Part shown: one piece after another, positions 47,114 to 59,716 of the stretch | Layout of the letters: each line of letters starts with the position of its first letter | Position numbering within the stretch: position 1 is the stretch's first letter | NCBI GenBank assembly: GCA_021904315.1 | Contig: CM038907.1 | Coordinates: forward strand, 30,883,223 to 30,947,222 | DNA length: 64,000 nucleotides | Reading direction: 5' to 3' | Origin: Sphagnum magellanicum | Taxonomy: Eukaryota > Streptophyta > Sphagnopsida > Sphagnales > Sphagnaceae | Position numbers and translations under genes: made by a program | The notes under the pieces: model-generated | Seen by the model: the letters and a program-made list of their open reading frames with translations, nothing else | The model's database searches: none | What the model was told of the DNA's origin: nothing

Positions 47114-47215
47114 GGGACCTCGAAAGCTCCCGACAGAAATCCCCCCGGGGGCCTATCGAGACCTCGAAAGTTCTCGACAGAACTCCCGGGGGGGGCCTAT
47201 CGGGACCTCGATCAA
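47114..47215. repeat. GC-rich 44-base tandem repeat at the SUMO-like gene promoter
   Basis: Units begin at 47114, 47158 and 47202 (g-g/a-gacctcg). The first two share acctcgaaag, ctcgacagaa or cccgacagaa, a C-run meeting a G-run, and gcctatcg. The third is cut short. The C6G4 and C3G7 junctions are self-complementary. This is the most GC-rich part of the window, and it lies about 130-230 bases upstream of the MNLDASTADK ATG. A CT-repeat is at 47053-47075. Confidence 0.85.
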
Positions 47216-47219
47216 GTGA

Positions 47220-50200
47220 CGACCTCAAAAGGTTCATCACATGTAAGCTTGCCCCTAGAATTTAGGGAAATTATTTTATTTTGTTTTATTTTAGTGGATA
47301 TGCATAATTAATATTACATAATCTCTAACTTGAACTATGTGCACTAGTTGAAAAATAATACAAAATAATAAAATTCTTTATCTACATAATGTTTAGATAC
47401 ACAATAACATTCATCCCATCCTTTAGGATGAATAAAAGTTTTTTTTCCATTGGGTTAATGTGATCACGATAATTGAATGAAAAGTCATGTGAGCCTTTGG
47501 TTCATCCAATTGCTTTCCATTACATAATTATAATCATAGGCTAAAAAATGTATAAACAAATGAATGTTAATAGATTAATAGTTCTATCTACTTTCTAGTG
47601 ACCTTTTAGTTACACATAGGTTCCAATAAATAAATAAAAGTTGAAAAATGTCGTTTTTTTGGTAAATTCATAGTTTAATTCACAATCCTCACAATTCCTA
47701 CATTTGATCAATGTGAAGCCCTAAAAGTTGTGAGATGATTCAAAAGCTCAATTTGGTGAAAAAATTATATAATGGAAAAGGGTTCTTACAACAAATTCTA
47801 TCATAACAAGCCCATGGTGGAAAAATGTGCTAACACCCATGAGGTGAGGTTCTTGGACTCAAGAACTACTTTGTCCTAAGCCCCTTATTTGGGAATGCCT
47901 CCCACTCTTGGGTTCTACACTACACAATATAGTTATTTTCCATCACATATATTCAAGTTTTGAAAAACTCTCATTAGATTAAATTAGTTCCAAAACTCAT
48001 TTTTTAAGAATTTGTGACACCTAAAAATGTGAATGATAATGTGAATTTTTTATTAAAATAAAACCCCAAGGTGAAAGCACTCTCAAAATAAAAAGCCTAA
48101 CATGAAAACACTTTGAAAATAAAAGGCCTAACATGAAAGCACTTTGAAAATAAAAGGCCTAAGATTAAATGGTAAATCAATTCAACTTCACATTTTGGCA
48201 ATGTTGCACTTATAAGCTTTAACCACACTTGAAGGCTCAAAGCTAATACCCACCACCAATGACAATCAATTGATAAAAAACTGAATTAATTTTGTGAAAA
48301 TTAAGTTCCATTCAAATGAAAATATTGAATAACATCACATGCAACTTGAATTAAATTAAATTAAATTTAGATTCAATTCAATTTAATTCGAAAAAATTAA
48401 TTTGATTCAAATACATTGAATGGATACATGAAATACATTCAAATTCAATTGAAATCAAATTTAGTTGGATTCGTATTCAATCAAATAAAGTCCACCTTAG
48501 GTTGAATATTGATGATTTTGGAGTAATAATTTCAAATTTGGAAATATAAAGATGTTAACTTCACTTGTTTGAATAATTTTTCAAATATTCTCATAGTGCA
48601 TATGAAGTTGCATACAATATTATTGTAACTTGGACACATGAAAAAAGCCATGTATTTAATTAATTCCAGACTTTTGAAAAGTTTAAAATTAACAAATGAC
48701 CATTTTAAAGATTGAAAATTTGGAGAGAAACTTTGATTTGGTCGCCACCATATGATGCAATAATAAATATTAATAATGATTTCTCTCACTGGATGAAACA
48801 ACAAATAGATGTTTTCAATGTTTTGCTTCAAATTCAATAAAAAAACTTGATCCTAACAACCAAAATTTTAAAAGTCTAAAATTAACTAAATACATGTTAA
48901 ATATGGAAAATTATATTCCAAAATGGTAATGATCAATAATTAACCTAAATTCACAAGAGATATGTCCACAATAAGCATTGTAAACAAGTGAATAGTTTCA
49001 ATAACATGTCCTTCACCACTACAAGGTGGTTCTTGTGAACCATCCAAAACATTAATACATGTTCTTTTGTTTCTTAGGCCTTCCAAGGGACATATCAAAC
49101 TCTAGTAAGTTCTAACAAAAACATATAGAAATTTGTGCACTATTGCAATGGAAAAGTTATCAACATAACAGCAAGCAAACATCAAAGGTGAAAGGCCAAG
49201 TGGTACAAACAAAATGTATATAGAACCTTGTATGTGAAATTTACTATTACAAGTAAAATTTGGAGCACCGAATGATTAACACATCAGATATTAAAAGAAA
49301 TTTCCACCAACAATGCACCACATTGCTAGGTTTAATACACTATGTACCTCCAAGACAATTTATTCTTGCGATTGTTGTTGTAAAAAAACCCCCCAAGCAT
49401 ATCCAATATTAACATTTTTGGATTAGCTCCAACATTTACAAGCTCTAAATAAATGTATTAATAAAAAAGGTAATTCATTGCAATATATGCATAAACTGCA
49501 TCCACAAACACAAAGCATGGTTATTTGTTATGTAAACTTTGTAAAACAATTTGTTTTCTTAGCTTTTGTGTCACTTGTGGGCTAAGAACTAAATGTATCA
49601 TTTGAGACCTTCATTTTCCTTCTCCCTCACATAATGTTTATTGAAACATTAGGTGTTTTTGGATGATTTAGACTATGTTCTAACACTTTGCTAATTTACA
49701 ATGGGCTATGTTGCATAATGTTCACATAACCTTGTCCACCATCAAAGGTATCTAGTCTATCCTTGACACTAATTGTGGGAATTTGTTTTTAATTTGGAAA
49801 CTAACTTGGAATATAAATTGAATTACTAATGGGCCCAATTTGAGGATTTTTTTGGAGCAAAGGACCATTAAAGTTAGGTAGGTGTAGCATTAGATACATT
49901 TATTTTATAAAATGCTTCTTAATTTTCAAAATAAAATCCTTTTTACATTTTTTTGGGTGGTCAAAAATTACTAAACACACTAAAAAGGCATTCACAATTT
50001 AAAAGTTATAAAATTTGAAAATTTTAGTAATTCAAAGTATGTTTCAAAATGTTAAGAATATTTTATAACATGTAAATGGGGTGTAATGTACATGACATAT
50101 ATAAAACAAAGTTGTAGTTTATGATGGGTGAAAACACAATCAAGTATACACAAAAAGTAATCCAAGAAGTTGAAGTCATATGTTTATACATAAATGTAAG

Positions 50201-52400
50201 AAAGTAGAGTCAAAAACTTTTCATTGTGGTGTTAAATATTGAATTTATGATATGTTGTATACAAAGTTTGAATTTTTTTAATGTACTAAAATTAGGTCAA
50301 AAGTATTTTTGAAATTGATTAGTGGAATTATAATTTTAAAAAACTTTTACATTGGAAAATTGATATATTATTATTATTATCTTGAAGTTGAAAATGCATA
50401 AGTAAATTTTAAGTAGCATTAACCAAAAAAGTAGAAAAGTCTAATAGTTCATTTACTTTTTTAAAAAAAATTGAATTTAAACAACTTGCAAAATAAATAA
50501 AAAACTATTTGGATTTTGGAAAAATCTACTTAAACATATTTTAAACACATGATTCTTCAAAACCATTTCCATAAATTTAAAAGACATGTTCATATTGATC
50601 ATTTAAATAAATAATATTTATAAATTTAATACATGAAGGCTTAGTTTATGGTTAGTTTACATTTTTCTTTACAAGCATCATGAAGTGTGTATTTGATTGT
50701 GTTTTCACCTTGATATGAAAAAACTACAACCTAAAGTAGATTATGCCATATTTTTGTTTGATTTGAAATTACAAATAAAAGTTCAAAAACAATTAACAGA
50801 ATTTGGAAAAACTTACGTATTTTTGCAAAATTCATATTTATTCAACAATGACTAACATAAACATGTGATATATTGAAGCAACTAAATGTATTTTTAATAA
50901 CAATTTGCAAAAGATTTCATTCAAAAATTCCTTCATATGACAAAATGAAAAGGATTAAAAAAAAACTTACAATTTTTTTTTTAAAGTACTTTCATTGGCT
51001 CCTTTGAATTTATTTGTACCTTTAATTTTGATCTATTTCTTCACTAATTTTTTCATTGAAATACTACAAGAAACTCTTCCCTTATCGGATTCAATTATGT
51101 GTTCCAATTTTTTTTCCATTACTTGAATTCTTTAATTAGACAATAAAAACTTTAACACATTGAGGAAACAGGATACAACATTGATACCAATGAACCTTTC
51201 TTGATTGAAACCAAGAAAGAAATTCAAATTCTTGTTTTTCACCTCCAAAAGACTAACCAAAAATTTCTTTGGTTTCATTAAAATTGACATTTGGATCAAG
51301 ATGGGGGGATGGTGATAGTGAAAAATGTTGTCCCAAGTTGAATTTTTGTTGGTAGACATGCTGCATCAACACAAATATTCATATCCCTAACTCCTATAAA
51401 GCTCATACTTGAGTTCAAAAAATAGCCAAACACAATGATTTTTGAATAAAATGTTACAACACTTATCAAGAGGGACAACTAAAAATTGAAAAAAAATCGT
51501 TCAATTTTTTTTGTGTGATGAAATGAAAGAGTATAATAGATCATGCAATTACATTTACCAAATCACAAATCCCTACATTGAAAACGAAGTGTTGAAAACC
51601 AAAAAATTTCTCATGTTCAACTTCCTTTATTAAGGTGTTCAACAACAAGATTTGAAAATAACATGACACAATGGATGCAAGTCATCACATTTTACTTGAG
51701 ACAAATCAATAATAAAACTCTTGCACAAAAAATGTTTGTGACAAATGAAAGGAAAATTTGCGCACAAAAAGAATTCACTTGCTTGACACTAAATGCTTCT
51801 TGCCATAACATAACCATTGTTAATTATGTAGGACTTGGCACAAATGTAACCACACTAAGAAGAACCAAACTAGAAGTCTACTATACTAAAAACAAACTAG
51901 AAAAACTAAGTTAGAACAAAACTTAATAACAATTAAAGACTTGCAACATTAATACAAATTTTGACATAAAAACATGAAAAACTAAGTTTCATTTGTAGAT
52001 GTTTGTTAACTCTACATGAAGATTTTTTATTTTCTTTGGCACTCCTCATGATTGTTAGTAGTGTCCCTATCCTTTTCAACTCCTAAAGCTTTTTTAAAAC
52101 ATGTTGATTTTGCAAATTTCCCAACTATTTTTTCCTACCATTGCCTATCTTTCTAGGTTGCATTTGTATTTCCATCTTTAAAGATAATTTAAAAGCCCAC
52201 CACTTAATTATACAATTTTTTTTAATACCTATATTTATCTCCTTCCCCCAAGATTTGACATTGTTAAGTACCCACATTTCTAATCTTCTTTCTCCAAGGT
52301 ATAAATGTAAATATAAAACATATATACATATAGATATTTAAAGGTTTCAAATAAAGATAGGTAAATATTGGTATAACATCAAAGCTTTTCAAGCTTGGCT
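47220..52400. other. AT-rich intergenic DNA with a small minisatellite, no gene seen
   Basis: Over 5 kb of AT-rich sequence. At 48073-48165 three units of about 31 bases repeat (gaaagcactttgaaaataaa and aggcctaacat words). The segment 48340-48480 is a simple aattaaat/attcaatt-rich patch. Open frames at 48532-48837 and 51132-51478 lack motifs and show AT-driven composition, so they are not called. Confidence 0.6.
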
Positions 52401-52439
52401 TCAAATGAGCAAGAGGGTTCACTCTCGGTCCCCCCTCAT

Positions 52440-53120
52440 GGTTTGCTCCCCACTTTTTTTTCCGTTGTTAGTGTGTTATGTGTATCAATGTCATCTTGTT
52501 CCCCTTTTCTTCTTTCTTGTTTGTAGGGGTGGGAACATGTTCTTCAAGCTCAAGCTTTAAGTGAACATTTCTATTCACTGGCTATGTTCTTCTTGTGTCC
52601 ACATTCTTCCCATGTCTATGTGTGTGTAATCTTGTGTTTTTGTGCACACCATTATGTGTTTTTTGGGACCCCATAATTTTGCTCCCTTTCTCTTCTTTCC
52701 TATTTGCAAGGGTGGGGATGTGGTGGTTGAAGCATGATCACCATCACCGAAGCTTCTTCAAGTTCGGGCTTCAAATGGACACCTTCGTTTTATGTCTGTT
52801 GTCTTCTTGTGTCCATGTTATTCTCATGTCTATGTGTGTAATCTTGTGTTTCTATGCATACTTTTACATTTTTTTGGGCCCCTAGACTTTTGCTCCCTTT
52901 TTGTTGTTTTTTTTTTGGTAAGGGTGGGAACATGATGGTTGCAATAGGAGTGCCATTATTCAAGTTTTTTCAAGTTCAAGCTTCAAGCGAGCATTTCCGC
53001 CCCTTGTTTGTGCTCTTTTTGTGTCCATGTTTTGTTTGTGTCTATGTGTCTTGTGTTTTTATGTGTGCCTTTCATGTGTTTTTTAAGTCATAGAGTTGTG
53101 TTCCCTTTTTTGTTTGCAGG
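52440..53120. repeat. Minisatellite, about 210-base period, 3.5 units
   Basis: Landmarks recur in order: ttgctccctt (about 52680, 52890, with variants near 52447 and 53098), gggtggga or gggtgggg, tcaagttc, cttcttgtgtccatgtt and ctatgtgtgtaatcttgtgt. Spacing is 208-235 bases. T-rich runs give it mild pyrimidine bias on the plus strand. Frames in it are shifted between units, so it is not coding. Confidence 0.8.
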
Positions 53121-53480
53121 GGTGGGAGTGCAACAACAATAGTAATAGTAACAATAATTGCTTTAACAACAATAACTTCACATCAACATCAACAACAACT
53201 TCAACACCAACTCTAGATACAATAGTAGCACCTATAATAGTAACAATTTCAATAACATTTTCAAACATAACAACACTTGCAATAACAATTCCAACTACAA
53301 CAACAACACTTACAATAGTAACAATTTTAGTAATTGTAACAACAACTCCAACTATAGCAGCAGAACTTACAATTGTAACAACTTCAATAGTTGTAACATC
53401 AATTCTAATTATAGTACTAACACTTGCAATATTAACAACTTCAGTTGCAATAACAACATCTTTAAAGGTGTTGGCAAGGT
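53121..53480. repeat. AAC/AAT trinucleotide-like tract, part 1
   Basis: About 360 bases of degenerate acaacaataa / actccaacta units with a three-base rhythm. The rhythm keeps both strands open: plus-strand frame rich in Thr, antisense frame rich in Val and Ile. It directly follows the last 210-base unit. It is a decayed microsatellite rather than a gene. Confidence 0.75.
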
Positions 53481-53661
53481 AAAGTAGAGAATTTTTGCTC
53501 CTTGTCACAAAATGAAACAAGTAGCCATAAACAAGTTTTAATGTATTGAAAGTAGAAATGTTTTTTGATTCAATGATCAAAATCAAGATAATATTTAATT
53601 TTATCACAATGATGTTGATTAATCACATATCTAATATGCATTCAAGTAGACTTTTAAAAAA

Positions 53662-53665
<4 letters not shown>

Positions 53666-53695
<30 letters not shown>
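53666..53695. repeat. TA dinucleotide microsatellite
   Basis: Fifteen TA units in a row inside AT-rich DNA between the two AAC/AAT tracts. It can form a cruciform. Confidence 0.95.
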
Positions 53696-53697
<2 letters not shown>

Positions 53698-54079
53698 TGT
53701 CTAAACTTGTACAAGTAGGTGAAAGTAGATGGATTAATGAATATTCTCCATTTTCAACACGATGTAGCTTTAAAATGTACTTGTAAGTTTTCAAAGTTTA
53801 GATATTATATTAGAATACATTAAAATTCTAATGAAAAAATAGGTTTAAATTCAATTTGACTATTAATTTTCAAACATACTTGTTATTTATTTTTATTGTG
53901 CCAAAGTTTTTCAAATTTTGTAATCACCTCATTATAAATTCAAAGAAAAACATCGTGCTTTTATTATGTTATTTTCAATTATTTTCAATCTATTTTCTTT
54001 TACTTGTGTCAAAAACTGGTCCATTTTTTTATTGCCTTGGAAATAACTATTTTTTAGTATACTTTACCATGCTTTCACC

Positions 54080-54310
54080 CTTAATAGTAATAATTTTAGT
54101 AGTTGTAATAATAACTCCAACAATAGTAGCTTAAACAATAGTTTCAGCAATAATTTCAACAACAATTTTTTGTTTCCAACAAAAAATAATTATTTCTCCA
54201 CTCCAATAATAAAAGTTCTCACAAATAATCTCCAACAACAACAACTTTAAAAGATAATCTTTGACAATTGCAATAGTTTTAAGTTTTTAGTAACAACAAT
54301 ATTTTTCCCA
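54080..54310. repeat. AAC/AAT trinucleotide-like tract, part 2
   Basis: The same kind of sequence resumes here (aataataactccaacaatag, ttcagcaataatttcaacaa). It is separated from part 1 by about 600 bases of ordinary AT-rich DNA. The frame is broken by stops. Confidence 0.65.
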
Positions 54311-54744
54311 TTCTAACAACAATTCATTCAAACTTCAATAAATAAAAACTCCAAAGATTCAAGTGAATTTTCTTCATTTTTTTCAACTTGCACATTTTTA
54401 TTTGGATTGTGTGAGGACAAAACGATAGAACCTAAAGTGTGATTATAATTTTGAGTCCCTTCTTTTAAAATGTTTAGGGATTAAGCAATGGCAAGAAAAT
54501 AATAACATTACACATGATTGGACACCTTAGCCTCATTGCCCTTTCATGTAGATGAAGATGATGTGCGTTTGGTTTGAGTTAGTCCATGTAGTCCTCCATT
54601 TAGGGGAACATCATCCCCATCTAAGGGTGTTGGTATGAATACCCAAAATTTTGCTATGAGGGAGCAAGATTGAATAACGTCTTTGTTGATTATACACTAA
54701 TAAGCCAAGTTTTGGACTACTTATAGTTGCAAATATGTTCCATG

Positions 54745-54857
54745 GGCTTTCTTTGTTTTGAACAATGGGGACAATATTCCAAATGGTGACCTTGTTCAAA
54801 AATTAAGATGTAATATTTGTTTCCCACATGTTGTCCTTGTTTTGATTGAAAAAAAAA

Positions 54858-54894
<37 letters not shown>

Positions 54895-57210
54895 GATCAT
54901 TGTATACAACAAGTTTTTTGGAACAAATTTTATGAAACAACATGTTGAATATGAATATGTTGAGCTTTTAACTGCAATATATGTTGTTGATGTTTCTTGC
55001 CATTGAAGGCATTGAAGGTTCACAATCAATGAGTGATGAAGGTGGTAAGTCATGTATGTAGCCTATTAAGAAATGCCCAAAAATAACATGAAGTGTAATT
55101 TCATCTTTCTTTCAAAGCAAAATCCTTTACAAAAAACAAGACGGGGGGGCAAAAATTGTTTCTAGAAGACTTGGTGTTGTTCATGACTAAAAGATATCTC
55201 CCTTGAACACTAGTGAAAATCTTTGGATGTGTAGATTAGTATTGAGGCTTATCCAAAGTTGGTGTTTCCTTCTCAAAGAACATTATCAAAAGAAATTATT
55301 TTAGCCATGGTTGTTAAGTGTTTAGATTTGTATGTGTGACCTCAACTTTATGTAACACCTATAGCCACAACTACTTTTGATCTATGGATGAATAAAGAGC
55401 AACAAGACATTTTTGCTCTTGTCATCAATTTTATATTTGTAGATTGAATGCCTTAGCATGTCATGATAGGATTGTTTGAGGCCAATGACATTAATGGTGC
55501 TAGGTTATCAAAGTAATTGAAAGTTTTGTTGGAGAAGTTTGGTTTCACATCAAAGGTTTTATGTTATGTCAAAGATGAGGGAACCAACCTAGAGACCATG
55601 ATCGCAACCTTGAAATCAACTATTTCATGTGAGGCATTGAATTTGCCTGCTCCATTTGCTAGAGCATGCTATGAGCAAAGCAGCTCAATATGCAACCATT
55701 GATGACAAGGTTTTTAAGGACTTGGGAGTAGTTAGCATCAAATCTACTCAATCATCACTTCAAGCTTACATCACATGACCCAAGAAGTCTAGTATGTTGA
55801 TAAAATTGGTCTTGGCATTGCAAACATTCATAGGTTGTGCTTATGTATTGTATAATGGATCTTTCTTTTCCATTTCCATTGTGGATTGCAGGCAAGGGGG
55901 AAAAGTAATGGAGGTAAGCTTATTTGGATTTTGGTTTGCTTGAACAAAAACTTATAACTTCATTGAAAACATGTTTGCATCTAAAGTTGCAATGTTTGAG
56001 CAATGCTTAGCTTATCAAGTTGCTATCATGTGTTATAGTCATCAAACAAAAGTTTTACCCAACATGATTCTTGAACTATACAAAATTGAATAATTGTTGG
56101 GGTAATTTGTGATGCATAGTTTCCTATTGTGTTTGCATGTGTACTTAACCAATGTTATGGATATTGGTTACTATTAAATGTTCTTGCCACAACTATCAAG
56201 TTGTATGTCTAGCTTTCTAAGGATAGTTTGGATTTGCAAGTAGATGTTGATGTTGAAGAGGACATCGATATGCACATGAAAGTGAAGCAACTTGGTGGCA
56301 ACATGCCATTACAAGTAACTATTGTGTTGAGGCTTTTATTGGATTTCATGGATTCTTTCAAGTTGTCTAAAGCCCACAATATGCTTGCTTTAATTTGAAA
56401 TCCCTAGTTTAAGGACTTGAATTTGGTGGGGGATTATGTTGGCCATGCATCAACAATTGAGATTGTTGTAGCATATGACACCCAATTTTTGCTCCCAACC
56501 TTCATTACTTTGATCCAAAAAGTGCATGGGCAATTGAGTGCAAAAGTGTTATGTAAAAATTGCAAGACATATTAATGTTGTTTTTGGAATGGGAGTACTT
56601 GAAGATGAGACTTGTTTGGAACAAGTAAGTGTTCTTTTGATCATTTGTAGGACAATATGAAGACACTTGATTTCTTCTTTGTAATTTATAGTTACACTTG
56701 ACACATTTCAATAAGTTTCTTTTTTTCCATTTTGTGTGGAAGTGCAAGTTTGACGAAAGTTGTCTTGCTTTCACATTTGATGTGCCTTTGGAAGAAGTAC
56801 AAGACCCCCTTCTTTGGTGGTCAAAACATAAAGGGCAGTTCCATATAATTGCATATCTAGCTAGAATGATTCTACATATTCCTTGGAATCAGATCAAGAT
56901 GGAGATAATATTTTCTATTGCAAGGATTTTCACCGGTCTTTGTTGATGTCAACTTGGTGCAAAATTTATGGATCTTTTAATTCTTTTAATCGAAAGAATT
57001 GGCTTGATGATCCTACTATTAATTTTGACAATAGGATAGGACTTGTAGACTTGGATGGGTTTGGTGAAGTTGAGGAAGACATCCTAAATGTCATAGATTT
57101 TTGTTTCCTCATGAGATTCAAGGTCATGTAAAGGATTGCATCTAGGAATGAGATATGTATCCGTGATTTTGATATTGTATTGTTTGAGATGCACATGCTA
57201 CTTATTTAAT
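54745..57210 (+). pseudogene. Decayed BED-hAT transposase
   Basis: Blocks of a plant BED-hAT transposase occur in order but in shifting frames with many stops. A CxxC start of a BED-like finger (KLRCNIC) lies near 54805. Then come FDLWMNKEQQDIFALVINF (about 55379), KVLCYVKDEGTNLETM (about 55553), ENMFASKVAMFEQCL (about 55965), HNMLAL and FKDLNLVGDYVGHAS (56375-56450). The C-terminal dimerisation block EVQDPLLWWSKHKGQF (about 56795) is followed by SIARIFTGL. Members also end with an NRKNWLDDP-like segment, seen near 57000. A 36-base G run interrupts the N-terminal part. I found no terminal inverted repeats or target-site duplication by eye. Confidence 0.85.
54858..54893 (+). repeat. Homopolymer of 36 G
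   Basis: An unbroken run of G after nine A, in an AT-rich surrounding. Such a tract can form G-quadruplexes and is prone to slippage and to sequencing error, so its exact length is uncertain. It lies within the hAT pseudogene between the finger-like and catalytic blocks. Confidence 0.95.
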
Positions 57211-57214
57211 TTTG

Positions 57215-57950
57215 TTTGAAGTTTGACCTTTATGCCCTTATTAACACTTTCTAATGGACAATGGAAATTGGAAATGCATGTTTATAGCCCTTCAGGTGAA
57301 TAAAATTGAAGTTTGCATCTTGTGGCATCTTCTTTGATACATGTTTAATTTTTTTTTGGATTTACACTTACATGATGTGTAAAAATAGTGTAAAAAATTC
57401 ATTTACATTGTTTTTACACTTCCACTTGTTTATAGGGTGTGTAAAAAAAATGTAAATGTAACTTTTACACTTACACACTTTTTACTTAGCAAAAATTTAT
57501 GTACATGATTTTGCACTAACATGCCTCACCTTGACCATTTACACTTACACGTTTGGACTTTAAAATGTATACACACACAATAGTTGTTTGTAGGTAGGTC
57601 TGAATGACTCAAACAAATACATAATGTAGACATTGGCTTTAAAATTTTACATACATTATTAGCATTCATACTTCTAAATTCTATGTCATGAACAACTAGC
57701 TTGACATTACTTCAATGTTCCTAGCCTCTTGATAATAGGTTACACCCAACTATGCATTTTTTCAAACCCATACACCAACTACCCTACTTATCAAGCAATG
57801 AATTGTTGGAATTTGAGAGGGATTGTCGAAACACAATAGTTATGTATGAGAATTCGGATATGGTAAAATGTTATGATATGTAGATCCTTTTAAAGGTTCC
57901 TAAAACATTCATGAATAAAGATAACCAAAACATAGGTATGGAATACTCAT
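57215..57950. other. AT-rich DNA with repeated TTTACAC/GTGTAAA words
   Basis: Between 57358 and 57560 the words tttacac and gtgtaaa alternate at least ten times on the plus strand. Because they are reverse complements, they can pair in many ways. No gene is seen in the rest of the interval. Confidence 0.6.
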
Positions 57951-57954
57951 TTGC

Positions 57955-58250
57955 CAAGTTCACTTTGCCAAATCACAAAGTCTGAAGCACCCAATTGTCA
58001 AATCCATGGTGCCAAGTCCACTTTGCCAAATCACAAAGTCCCTAGTGCCCAATTGCCAAGTCCATGTTGGCAAGTCCACTTTGCCACATCACAAAGTCCG
58101 TAGTGCCCAATTATCAAGTCCACTTTGCCACATCACAAAGTCCATAGTGCCCAATTGTCAAGTCCATGTTGCCAAGTCCACATTGCCATGTGGCCAACTC
58201 CACATCACCATGGCAACATTGTCAAATTGCCCAGTCCACTTCACCCTGTG
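57955..58250. repeat. Minisatellite, mainly 58-base period, four units plus decayed ones
   Basis: The word cactttgcca begins at 57961, 58019, 58077 and 58121 (spacings 58, 58 and 44). Each unit carries tcacaaagtc, gtgcccaattg and caagtcca. Decayed units with caagtccac continue to about 58250. An open frame over it (58006-58452) is produced by the repeats. Confidence 0.85.
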
Positions 58251-58912
58251 GACTGACCGAAATGAAATGAGCTTCAAGCTGCCCACGATTTTTTTCTCAG
58301 CTGCCCATTGCCCGAATCTTTTCCCATGTACCAAAACTTTTGCCCCAAAAAATCAAAGTGCCCCTGATTTATTTTTTTCAGAGGCTGCCCGTGTCTCCCC
58401 ACCCCGTGCCCCTTTCCTTCCTTCTCTCTCTTTTTGTTCAAGGAGCAGGTAAAGGGATGTTTGGCTCATTATTGAAGGCCATGATGTCCATGTATGTCCA
58501 TAGACAAGGGATGTCCTTTCCAGCAACCATAATTTCATGATGAACCTTATTCCATGAAAGTTCATATTTTCATCCATCATCCATTGAAAATTCATAGATG
58601 ATATTTCATGGATGTTCATTCATGGAATTTGGATGTCTTTTAATGCAAAAACAAATTGTGAATAAACTACACTTCATGGATTTATTATAGATGATATTTC
58701 TTAGATGAACTTTATTACATCATAGGGTTTCATGAATTTTCATGGATGCACTTTCATTCCATTAGGATGGCTTCATATCCACAACATTCCTAAAAATGGA
58801 TACAAAAGGAAACATGAAATTTGAGATCAAAACTTTTCAATTTTCTTTCAATATGTTCAACAACTAATTTAGAGGGTAGTTTTAATTTTGAAAGGGCTTC
58901 TCTCCATGTTCA
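58251..58912. other. Spacer with TTCATGGA-rich words, no gene seen
   Basis: Between 58550 and 58750 words such as ttcatggatg and gatatttcatgg recur irregularly, again suggesting a decayed short repeat. No gene motif was seen. Confidence 0.5.
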
Positions 58913-59145
58913 AAAGATAATTAAGGATTTTTTACTTAATTTCAAGTATAAATTGCCATATTTGTATAACTCCTTAGTTTTCATTGTGTAGCCAAAAATA
59001 TATATATGAAAAAGATAATAAAGATTTTGTACTTTATTTCAAGTAGAAATTGCCATATTTGTACACCTACTTGGTTTTCATTGTGTAGCCAAAAAAAAAA
59101 AAAAAGATAATTAAAGATTTTGTACTTTATTTCTAGTTTATAGCC
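58913..59145. repeat. Tandem repeat, 92-98-base period, 2.4 units
   Basis: Units start with aaagataat at 58913, 59011 and 59103. The first two also share aaattgccatatttgta and ggttttcattgtgtagcc-like words. A run of A (59092-59105) marks the second boundary. Confidence 0.85.
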
Positions 59146-59716
59146 AACCCTCACTAGCAAACCAAATTAACTAACTCATCAAACCTTAAGAAAGGGTGAT
59201 TTGAAAAAAATATCTCAAGATCTCACAAGTTATGGATGGATGGTAAAAAGAGGATGATGGATGAATCGAGGACCATTAATATCAAACATGTAAAGTACCA
59301 TAAATGAATGTTTTGGTCACAAAAAAAGTGTTGATTAAAAAGCATGGTTTAACAAGGCAAAGAAAACACTCACACATGTATTTCCACCAAATCTAGGAAT
59401 GTGTAGTATGTAGAGAGAGTATGTACCAAGCATAATTTTAGTTACAAAATTATCACATATTTAGCCTAGCTACCAAGTGATGATTGTGTATTTTTTTGAA
59501 AAGATGTTGGTTGCTTTGAGCCCTACTACTCTTAACAACTTCCTTTTCCAATGGAGGAGATATTATGATTTTGCAAATGCAATTTTATGTTTTTAATTGT
59601 GTGGATTCCAAAACAAAACATGTTTGAAATATTTTTTGTTATTGGAGAGATTTGATCAAAGTTCAAAACAAGTTGCATTTTAGAAATCAAAATTTGATAG
59701 CTATAAAATCCCAACA

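Noticed and set aside
53083-53607. Long open frames on both strands (128 aa plus, 174 aa minus)
   Set aside because: Both arise from the AAC/AAT three-base rhythm, giving Thr-rich and Val/Ile-rich low-complexity peptides with no domain and no flanking gene structure.
58006-58452. 148-codon frame with repeated PNCQVHV
   Set aside because: Generated by the 58-base minisatellite and a following C-rich patch; no conserved domain.
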